64,000 nucleotides of DNA. It comes from G025836975 sp049646585 (GTDB lineage Bacteria > Pseudomonadota > Gammaproteobacteria > Burkholderiales > Burkholderiaceae_B). Of the stretch, positions 25,058-33,030 are shown piece after piece. Made by a program: the position numbers and the translations under genes. The stretch spans positions 62,001-126,000 of the forward strand of contig JBARWC010000198.1 of NCBI GenBank assembly GCA_049646585.1. The letters run 5' to 3'. The first letter of the stretch is position 1; the number at the start of each line of letters is the position of its first letter. A model generated the notes under the pieces. It searched no databases. It was not told the DNA's origin and saw nothing but the letters and a program-made list of their open reading frames with translations.

Positions 25058-26983
25058 TCAGAATCCAGATCGGCCTTCGATGGCCTTCCAGACCCGACCG
25101 TTGGCGCGAATATTGTTTGCCACCAGGTCAATCACCGTGCGGCCCATCGCATCCGTGCTGATTTTTGGCTGCTCAGTAACTGCCATTGGCTGACCCTGGT
25201 TGCTGATATTCACCACCACGCCGCCCGCCCCGATAGAACCGGCGCCGCCCACGAGTCCGCCGTCGGCGTAGCCCTTATTCATCCGATTCAGGGTTGCAAG
25301 GCCAATTCGTCGGGTCGCGTCCTGATTTAGAACATACTCGCCCTTATGGACAATGCCGGCGGGCTCGTACTTTCCTCCCGGACCGGTGTAGCCGCCAGTT
25401 GACCAGGTGCGTAGCGTGTCATTCAAGTTGAGACTAGGTGACACTGAGTCAATTGGCGCAGTGCCGCCGAACAGGCTGCTTGCAAGGTTGCCCAGAATGC
25501 CGCCAATCTGCCCTGTAGCGTCAAAGTTGCCGAACATCGCCTGGGCAAGGTTGGCTGCCGCAGCATCCGCCGCCATGCGCAGGATCATGTCGCCAAAACG
25601 GGACCCGATATCATCGAAGTTGCCAGACAGAATGTCATAAAGGCCGTCACCAAGACTGTTCTGAATGCCGCGAGCAGCTTCTAACGCGAACTCACCCACC
25701 TGATCAAACGTCTTTTCGGACTTGATCTCGTATTGAAGCAGCCATTCATCGGCCTCGCCCATGCGGATCAGCATTTCGTCTAGGTCAGAGGCTACGTAGT
25801 TGCGCTCCTCTTTCTTTTTTTTGTCCTTGCTTGACTTGCCCCCGCTGTCCGATGGCCTTACCGGAATCGGCGCCAACTGTGGAATATCGTTAGGGAACAT
25901 CCCCCCGAAATCTTGATTGATCTGTGTCTTCAGTATCTCGAGCCTGGCTTTGCGATATGCTATGCCCTGATCGAACACCCAGCGGTTAACGCCTTCTGTC
26001 CGAGCCGCCGCATCTTCCATCTCTTTGATTTCTTCGCGCAGCTTGGCTGACTCGCCCAGCGGATCACGCGAGCCCATCACTGCGCCCTCTGCGGTCGCTA
26101 TACCGCCAATAAAAAAGTTGCGCGATGCCGCTGTAGCTTTGGCGAAGTCAGACACTAGGCCGAGCAGATGCCCGCTGAAAGCTGAAAATGCCTTCTTCGT
26201 TTCCTCGGATGCCAACACATCGGTGAAGTCGTTTATGGCCCGGGTGGCGTCATCCATGCTCCCATCTTCGCCGGTTACCAGGTCATCGAGTACATTTTTA
26301 AGCCCGGTCAGCGCGCCACCGAACGTATTGCGTGCTGCCTGAGCCGCGCCGCCGTATGACTCCTTGAGCGCATCAAGAATGATTGCCTGCGCCTCCGCCG
26401 TCTTGCCGGTTTCCTCCAGCTTTTCAGCGAGTTTCTTTTGATCTTCGGTAAAACGGAAGCCCTGCTTGGAAAGGGAGGTAAGGCCTTGCGAAGGGATGTC
26501 CAGCGCGCGGCCAATCGTTTCGGATGCCTGCACTACCGACATGCCGGTTCGCGCCGCCATGTCGATCGCCGCCTGCAATGCTTCGGGGAATTGCTTTCCA
26601 GCGATCCCGGTAAAAGCAAGAAGCGTTGTTTGTGCCTGGTTGATTTCGCCCGCCGACACAGTGGATGCCATCGACATGGCGTCAGCCATCGCATTTAGCT
26701 CGGACCTACTAAAGCCCGCGGCCTGCCCTGTCGACTTCAGGACAGCGGCAAGTTGCGCCTGCTCCTGTTCGGCCTGTATCGTCTCCTGGGTAAACCGCGT
26801 GAATAGACCGATGCCAACAACCGTAGCCATGGCCGTCAGGGCTAGGCTCGTCGTCTTGGCCGTGGTCGCAATTTTGTCTAAAGACCGTTTCGCCTGCAAT
26901 TCGGATTTGGATAGGCCGGACGTAAACTCGGCGCTATCGAGCCCTAAAATTACGTTCAAACGACCTAGTGCGCCACCAGCCAT
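25058..26983 (-). CDS. Tail tape measure protein
   Basis: 641 residues. The N-terminal half is long and helical with Ala/Gln/Lys-rich coiled coils; hydrophobic TTSLALTAMATVVGIGLFTRF lies at about 45-65; the tail tape-measure pattern TVSAGEINQAQTTLLAFTG is present. The C-terminal part is Gly-rich with HKGEYVLNQDATRRIG. It sets tail length and takes part in DNA passage. Length predicts a rather short siphophage tail. Confidence 0.9.
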   Translation of the reverse strand: MAGGALGRLNVILGLDSAEFTSGLSKSELQAKRSLDKIATTAKTTSLALTAMATVVGIGLFTRFTQETIQAEQEQAQLAAVLKSTGQAAGFSRSELNAMADAMSMASTVSAGEINQAQTTLLAFTGIAGKQFPEALQAAIDMAARTGMSVVQASETIGRALDIPSQGLTSLSKQGFRFTEDQKKLAEKLEETGKTAEAQAIILDALKESYGGAAQAARNTFGGALTGLKNVLDDLVTGEDGSMDDATRAINDFTDVLASEETKKAFSAFSGHLLGLVSDFAKATAASRNFFIGGIATAEGAVMGSRDPLGESAKLREEIKEMEDAAARTEGVNRWVFDQGIAYRKARLEILKTQINQDFGGMFPNDIPQLAPIPVRPSDSGGKSSKDKKKKEERNYVASDLDEMLIRMGEADEWLLQYEIKSEKTFDQVGEFALEAARGIQNSLGDGLYDILSGNFDDIGSRFGDMILRMAADAAAANLAQAMFGNFDATGQIGGILGNLASSLFGGTAPIDSVSPSLNLNDTLRTWSTGGYTGPGGKYEPAGIVHKGEYVLNQDATRRIGLATLNRMNKGYADGGLVGGAGSIGAGGVVVNISNQGQPMAVTEQPKISTDAMGRTVIDLVANNIRANGRVWKAIEGRSGF

Positions 26984-26992
26984 ACCCTATCC

Positions 26993-27247
26993 TTAAATTG
27001 ATATCGCGCCCGCGAACAAATCTTCAAACGCATCTTCTGCCGCCTCGTCTGCATCGAACCAAAACGGCATCAGGTCTTGCAGCTTGCCACCAGCCATGGA
27101 TTGCGCGATACGGGCCGCGTTGTAGTCCGAGCGCCAAAGTCCGAACGGCTGCTTGGCGTAATACTGTTGGTAGAGCCGGAAGTCGCTCTCCGGCATTTCC
27201 CGAAGCTCTGATAAGGTTTTCCCCAATGCGAGACTCAGCTCAAGCAT
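26993..27247 (-). CDS. Tail assembly chaperone T domain (DUF4035-like), made by frameshift
   Basis: 84 residues as shown, with ELREMPESDFRLYQQYYAKQPFGL as in DUF4035. It has no own good ribosome site. Shift into this frame at the A AAA AAC heptamer (27,268-27,274) would join it to the G-like protein through the linker LTPQREF, giving a GT fusion of about 188 residues. In lambda gpGT chaperones the tape measure protein and is absent from virions. Confidence 0.8.
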   Translation of the reverse strand: MLELSLALGKTLSELREMPESDFRLYQQYYAKQPFGLWRSDYNAARIAQSMAGGKLQDLMPFWFDADEAAEDAFEDLFAGAISI

Positions 27248-27264
27248 GAACTCGCGCTGGGGCG

Positions 27265-27561
27265 TTAGTTTTTTTGAGCCAGGGCCGCCGTAAGCTGATT
27301 GACGACCCGGTTGCCCAGCCCTTTGATGATTGCCACATCGCCCGGGCTTTCGGGATCGAAGACGCGCTCCTTGCCATCTTCGGTGTAGATAGCCAGCGCG
27401 ACATTCTTAGCCCGCGCATCCGCCGTGCCATCATAATCGACGGAATCCAGGTCACCCAAGGTCAGCTCGCGGATCATCACCTTGCCCACGCCCTCGACAT
27501 CAACGATGGCCGATTGCAATGCCTTTGCGGCGAAGGCTTCCTTCAGTTTCTTTGCAGACAT
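27265..27561 (-). CDS. Tail assembly chaperone G-like
   Basis: 98 residues in the unshifted frame, ending ALAQKN just before the stop. Acidic, with VMIRELTLGDLDSVDYD, typical of phage tail chaperones between tail tube and tape measure. The slippery heptamer lies in its last codons. Confidence 0.8.
   Translation of the reverse strand: MSAKKLKEAFAAKALQSAIVDVEGVGKVMIRELTLGDLDSVDYDGTADARAKNVALAIYTEDGKERVFDPESPGDVAIIKGLGNRVVNQLTAALAQKN
27268..27274 (-). other. Programmed -1 frameshift site A AAA AAC
   Basis: On the minus strand the codons CAA AAA AAC TAA end the G-like gene. The last base of CAA plus AAA AAC forms an X XXY YYZ heptamer in the right phase. After a -1 slip the frame continues without stop through the T-like gene. 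Position matches lambda G/GT. Confidence 0.88.
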
Positions 27562-27570
27562 GCGACCTCC

Positions 27571-28224
27571 TTACGCTGCGATGCGGTAGTAGTCGCCCGA
27601 CAATTGCATGGTCACGCCAGACGTATAGTTGCCGTTAACCGCCCCATCCATGTTCATTCCGGTTTGGATCGAGCCGTAGTACAGCATCGTGCCTTGCGAA
27701 CGGGGAAGCATAAGCTTGACCCAAAACTTCTCACCCGAAAGCTCATGCTCCAACAGCTTTTCCTGAACAGACTGGGCCGGGGCGAAGTTAAAGGCGATCG
27801 CCAGAGTGCCAGAATCGGGCAGGCCGGCCTCATACTCCTTCCGAGTTGAGCAAATGGTCGATACTTCGTTTTGATCGATCGTGCCGCCCGTTTTATTGAC
27901 GCTGGTTGCTTCGCAGAAATTTCCTGTGAACTCGTGGGCAGCAGCGGTGGCGCCCGCGTATGAGCTCGGCACGTCGTAGCCGGTCCAATCGGTACCGGCC
28001 AGCGTCACAATGCCAGCAGCGACGTCCTGAACCACATACGATCCGGCGAAAACATCAAGTCCAGCGATCGTTACCACGTCGCCCTTGGTCAAATCGGTGT
28101 CGGTTATGGCGATAGTGCCGGGTTTCGTTGCCGTGACGGCGGTGATTGCCTCCGTAGTTACCGACACGCCGGACTGGATAAACAGCTTGGACCCTCTGAA
28201 CGGGGTTACTTTGCCTTGTGCCAT
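27571..28224 (-). CDS. Major tail tube protein
   Basis: 217 residues, beta-rich, with AQGKVTPFRGSKLFIQSG at the start and KEYEAGLPDSGTLAIAFNF in the C-terminal part, typical of lambda V-like tube proteins. It forms the tail tube around the tape measure. The ATG at 28,224 follows TGGAG. A terminator upstream suggests its own expression level. Confidence 0.85.
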   Translation of the reverse strand: MAQGKVTPFRGSKLFIQSGVSVTTEAITAVTATKPGTIAITDTDLTKGDVVTIAGLDVFAGSYVVQDVAAGIVTLAGTDWTGYDVPSSYAGATAAAHEFTGNFCEATSVNKTGGTIDQNEVSTICSTRKEYEAGLPDSGTLAIAFNFAPAQSVQEKLLEHELSGEKFWVKLMLPRSQGTMLYYGSIQTGMNMDGAVNGNYTSGVTMQLSGDYYRIAA

Positions 28225-28241
28225 GTTGATAGCTCCAATTG

Positions 28242-28263
28242 AAAAAACCGCCACGCAGGCGGT
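28242..28263 (-). terminator. Intrinsic terminator upstream of the tail tube gene
   Basis: Minus-strand stem ACCGCC / GGCGGT with a five-base loop is followed by TTTTTT. Confidence 0.85.
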
Positions 28264-28285
28264 ATGGTTGTATGGGCGAAGCCCG

Positions 28286-28642
28286 TTATTCGGCCCGTAT
28301 GCCGTATTCGATAATTCTGCGTCGAAGTTTCAGCTCGCTGTCATAGTCGGACATGTCGCTGATTCGTTCCGCATGCGGAAACTCCGCTTCTATTGCGGCG
28401 AACACCTGAGGACGTAATGCTGCGATTGAAGACGTGCTGGGCGCATACAAATCAATCTGCCATCGGTAGTCATCCAGGTCGCTCGATCCGCATATGGTGT
28501 TATCTGGCGTAACAGCAGGCGTAGACAGCCTAATAGCAGGCCATACGCCAGCCTGAATGACCTCAAGCGGAACCACATCGAAGTAGACGCGGCCTCCGGC
28601 CAGAGGCAGCAAGCAATTGCGAAGATCGGCCTCAATACTCAT
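28286..28642 (-). CDS. Tail completion/terminator protein (DUF3168)
   Basis: 118 residues. The order RVYFDVVPLEVIQAGVWPAIRLST then WQIDLYAPS is the DUF3168 pattern (lambda U/HK97 gp10-neighbour). It caps the tail and joins it to the head. It overlaps the upstream gene by four bases. Confidence 0.8.
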   Translation of the reverse strand: MSIEADLRNCLLPLAGGRVYFDVVPLEVIQAGVWPAIRLSTPAVTPDNTICGSSDLDDYRWQIDLYAPSTSSIAALRPQVFAAIEAEFPHAERISDMSDYDSELKLRRRIIEYGIRAE

Positions 28643-29076
28643 TTCACCCCGCCTATAGTCGAGCCAATCTTTGCGGCCTCTGCATCGAGGCGCTTGGATA
28701 ACCGGTCTTTGATGCGGTTGGCTGCCTCAGCCTTCTTGGATTCAAATGCGGGACGCAGGAATGGTTTTGCGCTCATGTTCACGGACCCGAACTCGACAAT
28801 ATGCCAATATGGCGCTGAGTTCTTTCCATGTGTCTTTGCCTCCACAATAGCTTCGCGTACCCCAGGCTTTTTAGCTCGCAATGTTTTTGACCGGATAGAC
28901 CTCTTTAAATCCCCAGAGTCCACCGGCGCCTTCTCTTTGGCATCTTTGGCAATAACGCGCGCACCCGCCGAGACGGCAGAGGCAGCGATGCGCTTTTGAA
29001 CACGAGAGTCCAGTTCTTTCATTGCCAAGCCAAGCTCACGCAGGCCGGTCATTTGCATAGATACGGTTTTAGCCAT
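28639..29076 (-). CDS. HK97 gp10-like head-tail protein
   Basis: 145 residues. MTGLRELGLAMKELDSRVQKRIAASAVSAGARVIAKDAKEKAPVDSG is the typical HK97-gp10 start (helix followed by AP.DSG). It acts in connecting head and tail. ATG at 29,076 chosen because the family motif begins shortly after. Confidence 0.85.
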   Translation of the reverse strand: MAKTVSMQMTGLRELGLAMKELDSRVQKRIAASAVSAGARVIAKDAKEKAPVDSGDLKRSIRSKTLRAKKPGVREAIVEAKTHGKNSAPYWHIVEFGSVNMSAKPFLRPAFESKKAEAANRIKDRLSKRLDAEAAKIGSTIGGVK

Positions 29077-29398
29077 TGTTAGCCCCCGTCTGGCAGGCAA
29101 AGTCGGTAAACTCCTTTCCCGCCTCGTCCGGCATGATGCTCAGGATGTCGTAAACCACCGAGCCATGGACGATGCGCATGCCGGGCAGAATGTCAGTGCG
29201 GTACCGAGTGCGAATGCTCGCCTTCGTGGTTGACACCTCCGCATCAGACTTGATCGTCTCCAAGCCCGACTTATGCAAAATCGACGCCCAGGCATCTGCG
29301 TGTTTTTCCCAATCTCCGGGGATCGGTTCGCCCAACTCATCCTCACCCGTGCCCATCTTTTGGAACTGAATGCGCCGGTTTAGTTTGCCTGCTTGCAT
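29069..29398 (-). CDS. Head closure protein (SPP1 gp16-like)
   Basis: 109 residues. QAGKLNRRIQFQKMG at the start and RTDILPGMRIVHGSVVYDILSIMPDEAGKEF are hallmarks of phage head-closure adaptors. It follows the connector in assembly. It overlaps both neighbours. Confidence 0.85.
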   Translation of the reverse strand: MQAGKLNRRIQFQKMGTGEDELGEPIPGDWEKHADAWASILHKSGLETIKSDAEVSTTKASIRTRYRTDILPGMRIVHGSVVYDILSIMPDEAGKEFTDFACQTGANNG

Positions 29399-29925
29399 AG
29401 CGCCTCCTGAAGCGGCATTCGCCGAAAACAAGTCAGTGCCGTTTCGCGCGTGCAGTTAATGAAGTCCACGTGGGTAAACCGGCTTGGCAATCCGGCAAAC
29501 CGTTCGGGCCAGCTTGCGACCGCATTGGCGTTTTCCATCCCGCCAGGATGGTCCTCATGCCAATGGCGCTTTCCGCCCGTGTGTTGCATGTCGTAGCCCA
29601 ACAGAATCACCCGCGTGGCCTTCTTTTCCAGTACCGCCAATTCGATGGCCTGAAAGCCGCTATTTTCAAAGTCACGGGCCTCAAACCGGTTGATTCCGAA
29701 GCGCTCCGCAGCGTCTACGCTGGCGGTCCAGCACTCGCCCATAATGGCCTTGGCGGCTTTCCCGTACTGCGCCCACCATGCCCTGTCGCCGGCATACAAG
29801 ACATGCGCAAAAGGAGCCAGCAGATACGAATTGTTGACCGCAATGGTCGTGTAGCCGCTGGCCTTAACCAATTCGCAATCCTCGGCGGTCAAGCTCGGGC
29901 CGCTGGCGATGCAAACTACCGTCAA
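29380..29925 (-). CDS. Rossmann-like GPSL protein inside the head-tail cassette
   Basis: 181 residues. It begins TVVCIASGPSLTAEDC and has TTIAVNNSYLLAPFAHVLYAGDRAWW and TRVILLGYDMQHTGGKRHWHEDH, resembling DUF115/MptE-like Rossmann proteins related to glycosyl- or pyrophosphotransferases. Such a gene is unusual between connector and closure genes, yet its start overlaps the connector stop and its end overlaps the closure start. Substrate unknown. Confidence 0.7.
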   Translation of the reverse strand: MTVVCIASGPSLTAEDCELVKASGYTTIAVNNSYLLAPFAHVLYAGDRAWWAQYGKAAKAIMGECWTASVDAAERFGINRFEARDFENSGFQAIELAVLEKKATRVILLGYDMQHTGGKRHWHEDHPGGMENANAVASWPERFAGLPSRFTHVDFINCTRETALTCFRRMPLQEALCKQAN

Positions 29926-30437
29926 AATGGATCTGGGACGTCGATGGCGGATAGCAATGCATCAACGTAGCCGGCCGGCATTTCGTTGAACGCATTGGGG
30001 CCAGCCGTTAGGGATTCGCGGTGGGCGTACATCCAACCGCACGCGAGCAGCAGCCAGCTTTTAACGCCAGGGAATTGGGCGATATCCGTGCCGGCCGTAA
30101 AGCCCACAACCGCCGTTTTCCCCTCATTTCCTACCGATTCCACGGCCGTTCGACGCCCTTTCTCGGTCGCCGTGAACGCCACGCTCACGCCGTCCACTTT
30201 GACGGTATCGACGGAAATCACTTGGCCAACAGATAGCGTCCCGCCCAGCGTTATTACGTCGGTAAACGTGCCCTTGCGAATGGCGGACCCTGTTTTACTC
30301 TCAGCCAAGGCGCGGGCGCCGGGGATAATGACCTCGGTGATAAATGCGTCTTCCGCGTCGTGATCAATGCGGCATTGCGCCTTGACCTCGGCAAGCGCCA
30401 CCGGCTCATCGCCCGTGTAGTTGACCAGAGTCACCAT
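29922..30437 (-). CDS. Head-tail connector (HK97 gp6-like)
   Basis: 171 residues. PVALAEVKAQCRIDHDAEDAFITEVIIPGARALAE is the typical start of gp6-like connectors; the end with ADV-like LLSAIDVPDPF is usual too. It binds the portal after DNA packaging. It overlaps its neighbours by four bases and one base. Confidence 0.87.
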   Translation of the reverse strand: MVTLVNYTGDEPVALAEVKAQCRIDHDAEDAFITEVIIPGARALAESKTGSAIRKGTFTDVITLGGTLSVGQVISVDTVKVDGVSVAFTATEKGRRTAVESVGNEGKTAVVGFTAGTDIAQFPGVKSWLLLACGWMYAHRESLTAGPNAFNEMPAGYVDALLSAIDVPDPF

Positions 30438-30658
30438 TACTTGCGCCGGCCCCGAGCGGGCTTTTCACCTTCGCCATCAACAGTAACAGCCTGACCGGCC
30501 GCGTCCGCGCCGTCCTGAGCAACGGGCTTTGGCGCATCGTTCCACTGCTTGATCGTCGCTACGCCGCGCTCCACCAGGTCTTTTGCCTGGGCAGCGTCAA
30601 AGCCAGCCACATCACCAGGGCTGTAGGCGCCATGGTTCTTGATAAATTCGATATGCAT
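30437..30658 (-). CDS. Small phage protein next to capsid gene
   Basis: 73 residues. HIEFIKNHGAYSPGDVAGFDAAQAKDLVERGVA resembles small DNA-packaging/head proteins found after HK97 capsid genes. The C-terminal tail is basic (ARGRRK). Of two neighbouring ATGs, 30,658 has GGAG at the better distance. Confidence 0.7.
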   Translation of the reverse strand: MHIEFIKNHGAYSPGDVAGFDAAQAKDLVERGVATIKQWNDAPKPVAQDGADAAGQAVTVDGEGEKPARGRRK

Positions 30659-30708
30659 CATTTGCTCCAAAATGGCCGGCCCGCCCCAACTAGCGCGGGC
30701 CGGGCGCC

Positions 30709-32028
30709 TTATTTACCCCACTGCACCTGGGTCAGAACGGCCACCGATTCGACGTGGCGCGGGCCAAAGTCGTGCTTGGCGATCACGCGGACCAAGGTCT
30801 GGTCGCGCTGGAAGGCCGAAATCACGTTGCCAGAGCCGTCCTTGTAGGTCGCCTCCTTGGAGTAGTCGATGACCAGTTGTTCTTCTTCGCCGATGAAGCA
30901 ATCACCGAAGTCAGCAAAGTAGATTTCCGAGCCGTCCGCCGTGGCCGTGGACCCGGCGCCCACGGTCAGGTTGATCGGCACCTGAGTCGTGGTGCCGACG
31001 GGGTAGCCCATCAACATGCCCTGATCCAGCTCGGGGTAGACCTTGTTGCCGTTGCCATCGCGCATCGCCTGCAGGAAGCGCTTGGTGCGCGGCGCCATCA
31101 CCCAGCCGGCTGCCGTCATGTTCGCGTCCGCGGCTTCCAGCACTAGGACCAGCTTGTTCAACTCGGTGGAAACCTGGGCGATGGTGGGAGCGGCCTGGGA
31201 CGCCGGGTAGACGTTCGCCACGGGCGCCCAGTAGCGCAAGCCCTTCGGATTGTTGGAGGCGCCGTCATCGCGGATGAAAGCCTTGTCCTCGCGCAGCGCA
31301 ATCGCCGCGGTCAGGTCGCCCACCACGATGGCATCCACGTTCGGATTGGACGAGGAAGTGGCCAGCAGGTCGTTGGAAATCGGCACCAGGGCGGTCAGCT
31401 TTTTGGCCGACAGCTTCAGGTCGTCGAATTCTTGTTGGGTGACAGGGATATCCGAATCGGAGCCGATGTAACCCACGACCGCCCCGCCCTTCAGGCGCGG
31501 AATGGTGACGTTACCGTTATTTAGCGGCAGCGAACGGGCCCCGAGGCGGCGAACGACCGACTTGGGACGCAGCAGCTCGATCACTTCGGACGACAGGTTA
31601 GTGGGGACCAGTACGCCACCCGCGCCGCTGGTCAGAGTATTGAGCGAAGCGGCGATGTTCTCACCATAGCCGCGGTCCATGGCAATCTTGGCCGCTTCCT
31701 GGCGGTTGCCTTGAGCAGCAGCCAGCGCAATCACCATTTTTGCCATGCCGGTGCCCGGTTTTTCGGGGGTTTTGGGCTGGGCGGGCACCGTATTGCTTGC
31801 CTTGATGGGGTTTTCCACCGGGGTCGCAGCCGCTGCCGCCATCTTCTCCGCGCTTTCCGCACGTTCGATTTGCGCGGTCAGGTCGGCAAACTTGGTCGAC
31901 AGATCGGCAAATTCAGCCTGTTGCTCAGCAGTCAGTTGACCACTTTCCGCCTCGATGGCGGCCAGAGCCTGCACTTGATCGTTGATCGTGGCGCGTTCGC
32001 TCCGCAATTCATGAACCTTCTTAGCCAT
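30709..32028 (-). CDS. Major capsid protein, HK97 fold
   Basis: 439 residues. Residues 1-75 are a coiled-coil delta domain that serves as internal scaffold, followed by a Pro/Lys linker (about 78-95). The HK97 body begins near ENIAASLNTLTSGAGGVLVP and contains GLRYWAP and RVIAKHDFGPRHVESVAVL at the end. The protease encoded upstream should remove the delta domain. A terminator precedes the gene. Confidence 0.95.
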   Translation of the reverse strand: MAKKVHELRSERATINDQVQALAAIEAESGQLTAEQQAEFADLSTKFADLTAQIERAESAEKMAAAAATPVENPIKASNTVPAQPKTPEKPGTGMAKMVIALAAAQGNRQEAAKIAMDRGYGENIAASLNTLTSGAGGVLVPTNLSSEVIELLRPKSVVRRLGARSLPLNNGNVTIPRLKGGAVVGYIGSDSDIPVTQQEFDDLKLSAKKLTALVPISNDLLATSSSNPNVDAIVVGDLTAAIALREDKAFIRDDGASNNPKGLRYWAPVANVYPASQAAPTIAQVSTELNKLVLVLEAADANMTAAGWVMAPRTKRFLQAMRDGNGNKVYPELDQGMLMGYPVGTTTQVPINLTVGAGSTATADGSEIYFADFGDCFIGEEEQLVIDYSKEATYKDGSGNVISAFQRDQTLVRVIAKHDFGPRHVESVAVLTQVQWGK

Positions 32029-32041
32029 TTGTGGCTCCCAT

Positions 32042-32064
32042 AAAAAAAGCCACCCAAAGGTGGC
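32042..32064 (-). terminator. Intrinsic terminator upstream of the capsid gene
   Basis: Minus-strand stem GCCACC / GGTGGC with TTTG loop is followed by seven T. It lies 13 bases before the capsid start. Confidence 0.9.
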
Positions 32065-32088
32065 GGTTAGCTTTAGGCGCGAACGCGA

Positions 32089-33030
32089 CTAAATGCGATT
32101 CTGTGTATCCATGGCCGCAGCGCGTGCGGAGATTCGTGTCCGGCTGGACCGCTTGGCCGCCACTTCAGCGGCAATGCGATTTACTGCGGCTTGCGGAGTT
32201 TCGATGCGGTCGGCTAGGCCCAGGGCAATGGCATCATCACCAAAGAACACCCCCGCCTCCGTCGACTTCACATCGGCGACCGTCATGCTGCGGTTGCGCG
32301 AAACGGTCTGCGCGAACGACTCGTAGTTTTTCTGCACCAGGTCAGTCAGCCAAGCAAAGGCCTCGTCGGAAATCGGCGCTTCGCTCGATAGGTCATTCTT
32401 TCGCGCCCCAGCAAAGACAGTCGTCACCTTGATGCCCATAGTCTCGTAGCGCTTGCTCATGTCAACGTGGCGGGCAATGACGCCAATGGAGCCAACGCCG
32501 GAGCTTGGAGCGACGATCAGTTCGGAGGCTGACGAGGCGAGCGCGTAGGCCGCCGAATAGGCACCGAAGTTCGAGATGGCCGTGATGGGTTTGATGGCTC
32601 GAGCGGCAAAGATTTCCTCTGCCAGCTCCATGCAGCCGGTGGCCGATCCTCCGGGGCTGTCTACATCCATGACGATGTGTTCGACGCTCGGATCAGCCAC
32701 GGCTTGATTGAGCATCGCTCGGATATCCTCGTAGCTCGTCATGATCTCGCACGCGTCTAGGTGCGCAGAGCGGGAAACCAGGACGCCATGGATGGGCAGC
32801 ATGTAGACGCCCGTGTCACGGGCGACCTGCAGGCGGCGCTCTTCGGGAGTTGGTCCGGCCTGAACGGGCTCTTCGTCGTACCAGGCGCCGACGGCGGGGG
32901 CAGGGCCAATATTGACGATATTCAAGTTCATCGCCCGATTGGCCCACTGAACCGCCATGTCTAGCATGTCGTCGCGCACCATCTGCGGCGTGTTGAAAAT
33001 CAGGCTTGCGAGCCGATGGTAGTTTTTCAT
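32089..33030 (-). CDS. S49/ClpP-type prohead protease (lambda C-like)
   Basis: 313 residues. IVMDVDSPGGSATG, AYSAAYALASSASELIVAPSSGVGSIGV with the nucleophilic Ser, and MSKRYETMGIKVTTVFAGARKND with the Lys region are the SppA/S49 signature. It matures the prohead. No separate scaffold gene is seen, fitting the delta-domain capsid. It overlaps the portal stop by four bases. Confidence 0.9.
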   Translation of the reverse strand: MKNYHRLASLIFNTPQMVRDDMLDMAVQWANRAMNLNIVNIGPAPAVGAWYDEEPVQAGPTPEERRLQVARDTGVYMLPIHGVLVSRSAHLDACEIMTSYEDIRAMLNQAVADPSVEHIVMDVDSPGGSATGCMELAEEIFAARAIKPITAISNFGAYSAAYALASSASELIVAPSSGVGSIGVIARHVDMSKRYETMGIKVTTVFAGARKNDLSSEAPISDEAFAWLTDLVQKNYESFAQTVSRNRSMTVADVKSTEAGVFFGDDAIALGLADRIETPQAAVNRIAAEVAAKRSSRTRISARAAAMDTQNRI

